23,635 nt of DNA from Intrasporangium_A sp039812505 (GTDB taxonomy: Bacteria; Actinomycetota; Actinomycetes; Actinomycetales; Dermatophilaceae): positions 1 through 23,635 of the forward strand of contig NZ_JBDIAQ010000049.1 of the NCBI RefSeq assembly GCF_039812505.1, in the 5' to 3' direction. The first letter of the stretch is position 1. Every line of letters starts with the position of its first letter. The notes beneath the pieces are model-generated. The model had not been told where the DNA came from and made no database searches. It saw only the letters and a list, made by a program, of their open reading frames with translations. The translations under genes and the position numbers were made by a program. Below are positions 16,093 to 22,700 of this stretch, piece after piece.

Positions 16093-16120
16093 TCCCGAAA
16101 GGGCAGCGCCGGTGCCCGTT
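16093..16120 (+). promoter_or_regulatory. Putative eCIS promoter/operator element, copy 3
   Basis: TCCCGAAAGGGCAGC (16093-16107), N5, TGCCCGTT (16113-16120), matching copy 1 at every position outside the 5-nt spacer. Its transcript would start near 16127, about 70 nt before the DUF4157 gene, and could continue into the sheath and tube genes. Confidence 0.5.
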
Positions 16121-16195
16121 CGGACGCCTGATCGCCCGCGACCGTGACCCGCGGGCTGAGCGACCGTGGAAGTGACACGTCGACAGGAGGCGAGC

Positions 16196-16918
16196 ATGCA
16201 CAAGCACGAGCACGACCCGGGTGCTCCCGAAGCGTTGCACCCGACCAGGTCACGACCGGGACGCGGGCCCGACCAGCACGTCGTGCGAGCGGCGGTGGCG
16301 GGCCGGACCGACGTCGTCGGGACCGGCGGGATGATCGGCCTGCAGCGAGCGGTCGGGAACGCGGGCCTGCAGCACCTGACCGGTGCAGGCGTCCACGAGG
16401 TCCTCACGGGCGGTTCCGGCCAAGGGCTCGACGAGGACACCCGGGCCGACATGGAGGCCCGGCTCGGCGCCGACTTCGGCGACGTGCGGGTCCACACGGA
16501 TGCGCAGGCGCACGAGTCCGCCCGGGCCGTCGGCGCGCACGCCTACACCGTCGGACGCGACATCGTCTTCCAGCGCGGCACGTTCGACACCAAGTCGGCC
16601 GCAGGTCGCACGATGCTCGCCCACGAGCTGACCCACGTCGTCCAGCAGCGGTCCGGCCCGGTCGACGGGACACCGATCGAGGGCGGCGTCAAGGTCAGCG
16701 ACCCCTCCGACCGGTTCGAGCGGGAGGCCGCCGCGAACGCCGAGCGGGTGATGACCGCGCCGGCACCGCTGACCGGCGCCCAGCGCTCCGTCAGCGGCGA
16801 GGGTGCGGCTCTCGCCGCCCCGACGGCGCAGCGGGAGGAGGGCGAGGAGGAGGAAGCCGTCCAGGGCGTCTTCGTGCAGCGCGAGGAGGAGGCCCCCGAG
16901 GAGGAGAGCGCCTCGTGA
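16196..16918 (+). CDS. DUF4157 (eCIS core domain) protein with HELTH zincin motif
   Basis: 240 aa. The DUF4157 domain spans about residues 65-155: LGADFGDVRVHTD (90-102), HAYTVGRDIVF and LAHELTHVVQQ (141-151), with His143, Glu144 and His147 forming a HExxH metalloprotease-like site. An N-terminal GLQRAVGNAGLQHL segment (48-61) is common in this family. The tail is acidic (runs of Glu) with QREE twice (212-215, 228-231). In eCIS loci such proteins occur as putative effectors or effector modules. Only three lysines are present, so proteolytic activity and cargo status are both open. The start at 16196 has AGGAGG 5 nt upstream; the earlier ATG at 16166 has no such site. Confidence 0.88.
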   Translation: MHKHEHDPGAPEALHPTRSRPGRGPDQHVVRAAVAGRTDVVGTGGMIGLQRAVGNAGLQHLTGAGVHEVLTGGSGQGLDEDTRADMEARLGADFGDVRVHTDAQAHESARAVGAHAYTVGRDIVFQRGTFDTKSAAGRTMLAHELTHVVQQRSGPVDGTPIEGGVKVSDPSDRFEREAAANAERVMTAPAPLTGAQRSVSGEGAALAAPTAQREEGEEEEAVQGVFVQREEEAPEEESAS

Positions 16919-16923
16919 CGGGT

Positions 16924-16937
16924 TGCCCCATGGGGCA
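16924..16937. repeat. 14-bp perfect palindrome upstream of the sheath gene
   Basis: TGCCCCATGGGGCA reads the same on both strands, 5 nt after the DUF4157 stop. It is a candidate protein-binding site. The stem is short and has no T-run, so it is a poor terminator. Confidence 0.5.
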
Positions 16938-16953
16938 GCCGGACCTACCCGAC

Positions 16954-16977
16954 CGGACGTGCCGACGGACGTGCCGG
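16954..16977 (+). repeat. 12-bp direct repeat upstream of the sheath gene
   Basis: CGGACGTGCCGA is followed directly by CGGACGTGCCGG. The pair lies 58 nt before the sheath start in the only intergenic region of the + strand block that exceeds 100 bp and lacks the CCCGAAAGG element. A regulatory role is possible. Confidence 0.4.
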
Positions 16978-17035
16978 GAGGCTTCGCTCTGACTGAGGCT
17001 TGAGACAACGCCCATCGACCACGCGAGGAGGGGAC

Positions 17036-18622
17036 ATGCCCAACTATCTGTCGCCCGGTGTCTACGTCGAGGAGGTCGAGGCCGGGTCGCGGCCCATCGA
17101 GGGAGTCGGGACGGCCGTTGCGGCGTTCGTCGGGCTCGCCGAGAAGGGCCCGCTGCACGAGCCGACCCTCGTCTCGAACTGGACCCAGTTCGCCGAGACG
17201 TTCGGTGACTTCCAGCCCGGCAGCTACCTGGCCCACGCCGTCTACGGCTACATGCAGAACGGCGGCAGCAACTGCTTCATCGTCCGCATCGGCGGGGCCA
17301 TCGCCGCGAACGGGTCCGCAGCCCCGACCAACGGCCAGGGCACCGCCGCCGCGAGTGCCGCACCGGACGCACCGCCGCAGGCCGTCGTCGGCGGCCTGAC
17401 CGTCAAGGCGATCGGCGCGGCGGCGGGCAAGCAGGTCACCGTGGAGATCGCGCCGGCCGGAGGCGACAACCCTCCCGCAGACCAGTTCAAGCTCGTCGTC
17501 AGCGTCGACGGCAAGGCGACCGAGACCTACGACAACGTGACGCTGGCCGCGGGTGACGCCAACGTGGCGACCAAGGTCAACGCCAAGTCCAAGGTGATCA
17601 CGATCGAGCAGGTGGCCGCTGCACCGTCGAAGGCACCCGAGAAGGGCACGGTCGCGCTCGCCCGCCCCGCGGCGGCGGCCAAGGCGCCCGAGACGCCCGC
17701 ACCCGGCGGGACGCTCAGCCCGGACGACTACGTCGGCGACGTCGCCCAGCGCACCGGCTTCGGCGGGCTCGAGGCCGTCGACGAGGTGACGATGGTCGCC
17801 GTCCCCGACCTGATCGCCGCCTACGAGGCCGGCGCCATCGACGCCGAGGGCTTCAAGGCGGTCCAGCTGGCGATGATCGCGCACTGCGAGCTGATGGGCG
17901 ACCGGATCGCCATCCTCGACCCGCCCCCCGGCCTCAACGCCCAGCAGATCAAGCAGTGGCGCGTCGACGAGGCCGGCTACGACTCGAAGTTCGCGGCCCT
18001 CTACTGGCCCTACCCCAAGGTGTTCGACCCCGCGACCGGCACGGCGAAGTTCGTCCCGCCCAGCGGCCACATGGCCGGGATCTGGGCCCGCAACGACGAC
18101 GAGCGCGGCGTGCACAAGGCCCCCGCGAACGAGATCGTCCGGGGCGCCATCACGCTGCAGACCCGGATCACCAAGGCCGAGCACGACCTGCTCAACCCCG
18201 CCGGGATCAACTGCATCCGCAGCTTCCCCGGGCGTGGCGTGCGGGTCTGGGGGGCCAGGACCCTCTCGAGCGACCCGGCCTGGCGCTACCTCAACGTCCG
18301 GCGGCTGTTCAACTACCTCGAGGAGTCGATCCTCATCGGCACCCAGTGGACCGTCTTCGAGCCGAACGACCCGGCGCTCTGGGCGCGGATCCGCCGCACC
18401 ATCAGCGCCTTCCTCGTCAACGAGTGGCGCAAGGGCGCGCTGTTCGGGCTGACCCCTGACGAGGCGTACTTCGTCAAGTGCGACAGCGAGACCAACCCCG
18501 CCGAGGGCATCGACGCGGGCCAGGTGGTCTGCCAGGTCGGCGTCGCCCCGGTCAAGCCGGCCGAGTTCGTCATCTTCCAGCTGTCGCAGTTCTCCGGCGG
18601 CGTCAGCCTCGTCAACGAGTAG
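17036..18622 (+). CDS. Contractile sheath protein of the eCIS
   Basis: 528 aa. The start NYLSPGVYVEEVEAGSRPIEGVGTAVAAFVG (residues 3-33) is the standard tail-sheath N-terminus. The C-terminal domain ends WRYLNVRRLFNYLEESI, FEPNDPALWARIRRTI, ALFGLTPDEAYFVKCD and VAPVKPAEFVIFQLSQ, as in phage-like sheaths. Residues about 90-230 are a family-variable insertion, rich in Ala/Pro with a small beta domain in the middle, probably surface exposed. The protein forms the outer cylinder that shortens to drive the inner tube. The start at 17036 has GAGGAGGGG just upstream; the longer open frame from 17000 lacks this. Codon choice is extremely G/C-ended, suggesting high expression. It is followed 18 nt later by the tube gene. 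It is the only sheath gene in the window. Confidence 0.95.
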   Translation: MPNYLSPGVYVEEVEAGSRPIEGVGTAVAAFVGLAEKGPLHEPTLVSNWTQFAETFGDFQPGSYLAHAVYGYMQNGGSNCFIVRIGGAIAANGSAAPTNGQGTAAASAAPDAPPQAVVGGLTVKAIGAAAGKQVTVEIAPAGGDNPPADQFKLVVSVDGKATETYDNVTLAAGDANVATKVNAKSKVITIEQVAAAPSKAPEKGTVALARPAAAAKAPETPAPGGTLSPDDYVGDVAQRTGFGGLEAVDEVTMVAVPDLIAAYEAGAIDAEGFKAVQLAMIAHCELMGDRIAILDPPPGLNAQQIKQWRVDEAGYDSKFAALYWPYPKVFDPATGTAKFVPPSGHMAGIWARNDDERGVHKAPANEIVRGAITLQTRITKAEHDLLNPAGINCIRSFPGRGVRVWGARTLSSDPAWRYLNVRRLFNYLEESILIGTQWTVFEPNDPALWARIRRTISAFLVNEWRKGALFGLTPDEAYFVKCDSETNPAEGIDAGQVVCQVGVAPVKPAEFVIFQLSQFSGGVSLVNE

Positions 18623-18640
18623 CCCGAAAGGACCAGAACC

Positions 18641-19087
18641 ATGCCCCTCGCCGATCCCCTCGACGCCGCCGCCGCCAATGGCTTCCGGCTCACCCTCGAC
18701 GGCATCGAGGTGCCCCAGATCGTCGAGATCTCCGGCCTCACCCTCGAGGTCGACAAGATCGAGATGAAGCAGCAGACCAAGGAGGGCAAGTACTACGTCC
18801 GCAACCTCATCGGTCGTCCCAAGTCCGGCCAGATCACGGTGACCCGCGGCATCACCGACAGCACCGCGGTCACCGACTGGCTCAAGACGGTCATGGAGGG
18901 CGACGTGGCCGGCGCCCGCAAGACGGCCTCGGTAGAGATCACGGACTACCAGGACGCCGTGATCAAGACGGTCGAGTTCACCAACGTCTGGGTCCAGAAG
19001 GTCGAGGTCAGCACACTCAAGGCCGGCGAGGCGTCCCAGGCCACCGAGAAGTTCACCATGTGCTTCGACGAGTTCAAGGTGGTGTGA
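18641..19087 (+). CDS. Inner tube protein of the eCIS (T4 gp19-like)
   Basis: 148 aa, typical length. FRLTLDGIEVPQIVEISGLTLEVDKIEMKQQTKEGKYYVRNLIGRPKSGQ-type sequence and the terminal VSTLKAGEASQATEKFTMCFDEFKVV fit the tail-tube family (TIGR02241/gp19). It forms the hexameric tube inside the sheath. The start at 18641 has GAAAGGA 7 nt upstream. Its TGA shares a base with the next ATG (TGATG, 19085-19089), indicating coupled translation. Only one tube paralogue is visible, whereas Afp/PVC clusters have several. Confidence 0.93.
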   Translation: MPLADPLDAAAANGFRLTLDGIEVPQIVEISGLTLEVDKIEMKQQTKEGKYYVRNLIGRPKSGQITVTRGITDSTAVTDWLKTVMEGDVAGARKTASVEITDYQDAVIKTVEFTNVWVQKVEVSTLKAGEASQATEKFTMCFDEFKVV

Positions 19088-19563
19088 TGCAGCGCTCGAG
19101 GACGAACGCGACGACCGTGCCTCCCCCGCCGGGGGCCGGGGAGGACCTGCTCGACCTCGACCGTCCCGCCGCCTTCGTCCCCGAGCGGCCCGCCCTGCGA
19201 ACGGAGTTCGCGTTCGAGCTGCCGCGCGGCTATGTCGACGGCGACGGCGTCGTGCACCGCCACGGGGTCATGCGCCTGGCGACGGCGCGGGACGAGCTCC
19301 TCCCGCTCTACGACGCGCGGGTCATGGAGAACCCGGCCTTCACGACGGTCGTCCTGCTCGCCAGGGTCATCGTCTCCCTGGGCAGCGTGCCGTCCGTCAC
19401 CGCCAACGTGGTCGAGAACATGTTCGCCTCCGACGTGGCCTTCCTGCAGGACTTCTACCGCAGGGTCAACACCGAAGGGCACACCCGCGCGGCGGTCACG
19501 TGCCCCGCCTGCTCGCATCGGTTCGCGGTCGACCTGTCCGGCGGGCGCCTGGGGGAATCGTGA
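19087..19563 (+). CDS. Tail-assembly/baseplate-like small protein of the eCIS with C-terminal CxxC
   Basis: 158 aa. After a disordered Pro-rich N-terminus, FAFELPRGYVDGDGVVHRHGVMRLATARDELLP and ENPAFTTVVLLARVIVSLGSVPSV resemble the small conserved protein following the tube in many eCIS loci (T4-baseplate/tail-assembly-chaperone-like). The assignment is by pattern and position. The end CPACSHRFAVDL has a single CxxC, half a zinc ribbon, so metal binding would need a partner or dimer. The start at 19087 overlaps the tube stop by one base and the stop overlaps the next GTG (GTGA at 19560-19563). It may serve as an assembly factor and need not be a particle component. Confidence 0.7.
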   Translation: MQRSRTNATTVPPPPGAGEDLLDLDRPAAFVPERPALRTEFAFELPRGYVDGDGVVHRHGVMRLATARDELLPLYDARVMENPAFTTVVLLARVIVSLGSVPSVTANVVENMFASDVAFLQDFYRRVNTEGHTRAAVTCPACSHRFAVDLSGGRLGES

Positions 19564-19718
19564 CGTACGCAGCCGACCGGCTCCACCAGGAGGTTGCGTA
19601 CGTCGCCTACCACTTCCACTGGGGTCTCGACGAGATCCTCGACCTCGAGCACCCGCTGCGCCGTCGTTACGTCAAGGAGATCGCCGACATCAACACCCGG
19701 ATGGCGGAGGGTCGGTGA
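19560..19718 (+). CDS. Small eCIS protein, DUF6760-like
   Basis: 52 aa. ADRLHQEVAYVAYHFHWGLDEILDLEHPLRRRYVKEI-type sequence is the conserved short protein found after the tail-assembly gene in eCIS and some phage clusters; no function is established. GTG at 19560 overlaps the preceding stop as GTGA, which fixes the start more reliably than the upstream ATG at 19500 in the same frame. The next gene starts 3 nt after its stop. Short, charged and Trp/His-containing, it is likely helical. Confidence 0.75.
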   Translation: MTYAADRLHQEVAYVAYHFHWGLDEILDLEHPLRRRYVKEIADINTRMAEGR

Positions 19719-19721
19719 GCC

Positions 19722-22700
19722 ATGCACTGGCCGTGGACCCGACGTGCCGGACCGGAGGCCGCTGCCGAGGCGGCTCCGGTGCCGTCCCCGGCCCGGGACC
19801 CCTCGGTCTCGCCCGCCGGATGGGCGAGCCTGCCGCCGCTGCAGCGTCTGCTCGGTCCGATCACCGCGACCAGCGGCGGTGAGGACTTCCCCTGGACCCT
19901 CGCCTCCTGGCGGTCACCCGCCGCCCTCGGCACCATGCACCGCGAGCTCACCGGACCGCCGCTCCGCCCGGCGCCACCCTTGGTCGGGCCCCCGGCCCCG
20001 GACGGTTCCGCCTCCCCGGCGATGCCCGTCCGTCAGACGCCGCCGAGCAACACGCGCAGACAACCACACTCGTATGCCGCTCACCGCCGTCCCGCGCTCC
20101 AGCGGGCCGCCGACCCACGACGCCCGGCAAGCCCCTTCACCGACGCGCCGGACCTGCCCTACCCCGTCCGGCAGCTGCCCACGGTGCCCACCCCGGACGT
20201 GACGGCGGGAGAGGCCGACGGGTCGGCTCCGGGTGGGCCGGGTCCGGGTGGGCCGGTCCGGGAGGCTGAGGCACCCCTGCCGGAGCTGCGGCTCGTGCTC
20301 CCGCGACCCGCCGAACCCTCCCTGCCGACGACACCGCTGCCCACGCCCCGGGCCGGACGCGCTGGATCCGTTGCGGCCGAACCGGTTCCGTCGCCGGGTG
20401 CCGACGGACCCACCGGTGCACCGCCGGCCACGCCGGGTGTGGCGGCGCCGGTGCAACGCACCGCGGACGACCGACCGTCGGACGCATCCGCACCGCGACA
20501 GGAGCCGGACACGGCGGTGGCAGCGGTGCACCGTACTTCCGACGACCGGCTCTCGGGTGCGTCCGCCGCGCGACAGGCGTTGGGCTCTGGACCTGCGCCC
20601 GACCCGTCGCTCCGGCTGGCCCCCGTGCAACGTACGGCCGCCGACGACGACGAGCCCACCGACCAGACGACCGGACACCGGCGGACCGGGACGCCGCCTG
20701 GTTCTTCGGCCGGGCTGCCGCGAGAAGGCGAACCGACCGGCCCGGTGCCCGGGCTCACGTGGCCCGACCGGGAGGCACCCGAACCGACGGAGGCGCCCAC
20801 GTCCGCCAACGGGTCCGGTGCCGGGGCCGCCGAGCCCGGCGCCGAGGCTGCGTCGCACGCCACGGTCGTCGACCTGCCCGGGCCGCCGCGACTGGGCGAG
20901 GGTGCCGCCCGTCGGCCGGAGGCGTCACCGGCCCTGGCTCCGGCGGTCCAAGTCCGCGGCGCAGGAGCGCCCGGACCAGGCCGCCCCGACGCCCCGCTGC
21001 CCGACCGGACCGTCACGGTCGGGCATCCGGGCCGGCGACTGGGGCTCGGCGCACCCCTGTCGCCGTCCGCTGCGACCGCCGTGCAACGCTCGACCGGCGG
21101 CCCTGCCCCGGGCACGGGTTCCGTGACCGACGAGTCCGACCGGTCCGGCGCGCAGACACGGACCGGCCCGGCCGAGCGGTCGTCCGAAGCCCGGCGTGAA
21201 CCGGACCCGTCGCCGAGCCAGCCGCACGCCGCGCTTGTCGTCACCCCGGAACGCCCGGCCGTCGCGAGGCCGGGCCCACTGCCACTACCACCGACCGGCC
21301 GATCCGCAGCCACCGGGCACACCGTCGGGACGAGCGCCGTGGGCGGCGGCAGCCCGAGCTTCGAAGGCGTCACCGTCCCGTCGGTCGATGCGAGCGTTCC
21401 GGTGGTCGCTCGACGAGCCGTCGGCACCGAACCCGGGGAGCCCGGCCCGGTGCGGCCCGGACCCACGCAGCTCGGACCCGCAGCACCCGGCCCCGCAGGG
21501 CCGGCACCGGCACTGGCGGAACCCCGGCCCGCAGGAGCCCAGCCGGCGGCACCCGACAGCGCCGCACACCCGACGGAGCAGGCCGGGGAGGCTTCGTCCT
21601 CCGGGCCGAGGACCGGTCAGGCAGCGAGCGAACCGGACGCCCCCCACCCTGTCGGCACCGGCCCGGCGAGCTCGGGGCCGGTAACCGGTGCGACGGTGGC
21701 CGCTGGAACGGGAGCCGGTGAGCCGGTGGGTGCCGGGCGCGGGCCGGACCCGGATGCTCTCGTCGCGGCCGTGCCACCGGAGCCGACCGGTGTCACGTCG
21801 CCGCGAATGGTGCTCCCTTCGAGGTCTGCCCGGCCGGCGACCGGCGCGGAAGCACTGCCGCTGGCTCGTGCCGTCGACCGGGTGTCGACCCCCCGGGCGC
21901 AGGCCGGCACCACGCACGGGCCGGACGGGCCCGCGCCCGCGAGCGTGCGTTCCCGCACCGGCTCCCGGACCGGCCTCACCGAGCAACCGGCGCCACCTGC
22001 TGCGAGCGAGCGTCTGGAGCACGGCCCGGAGTCGAGCGGTACGCAGCCGACGGTGGCGCGTACAGCTGTCCAGCCGCAGCAGGCCGACGTCGCGCACGAC
22101 GGTCGGCAGGCCCTCGGCGGCATCGAGGCAGGTGAGACGGTGGCCGCGCGACCGCTGCGCGAGCCGGCTACGGCCCAGGCCGACGAGATGCCGGTACCCG
22201 GGCGGCAGGGCCTCGAACCGCGTGTGGCGCCTGCCGACGAGATGCCGGTACCCGGGTCGGGCGGCCAGCCGGTCGCAGCACAGGCGGCCGCCGGCCCACC
22301 ACGCGAACCGGGCGACGACGTGCCCGCAACCGTCCGCGACGTCCCCGCGGTGGCCCTGGAACGGCTCCCGGATCCGACGACGCAACCGCTACCCGTCCCC
22401 GGGAGAGGCGGGCCGGCCTTCGAGGGGTTGCGCCCGAGGGAGCCGGTGGCGGCCCCGGGGAGGCCGCTTGGCGCGGCAGCACCCGCAGGACCGACGGGCC
22501 GGGCCGAGGCCCCCGGCCGGGCCGGACCGGGGGACGGTCCCGCCGTGCAGCGCAGCAGGGTCCGTCCCGGGTCGGCACCGACACACCGGCCGACCGGGGC
22601 GGCACCGGCAGCCACCGGAACGCCGCTGGGCGTGGTGCTCCCGCAGCGGCCCAGCCCGACGCCGTCGCCGGACCTCACCGCGCGGCAGGTCTCCAGCGGG

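Noticed and set aside
16930..16992. 20-codon reading frame with two Cys (TCRRTC) before the sheath
   Set aside because: No ribosome-binding site, and the ATG lies in a palindrome; nothing supports translation.
13863..18184. 796- and 644-codon minus-strand frames across the ATPase, DUF4157 and sheath genes
   Set aside because: No domain is recognisable, while the opposite strand has clear AAA+, DUF4157 and sheath motifs.
18623..18631. Fourth CCCGAAAGG, between sheath and tube
   Set aside because: There is no GTT at the 24-nt distance, and GAAAGGA is correctly placed as the ribosome-binding site of the tube gene, so it is probably coincidence.
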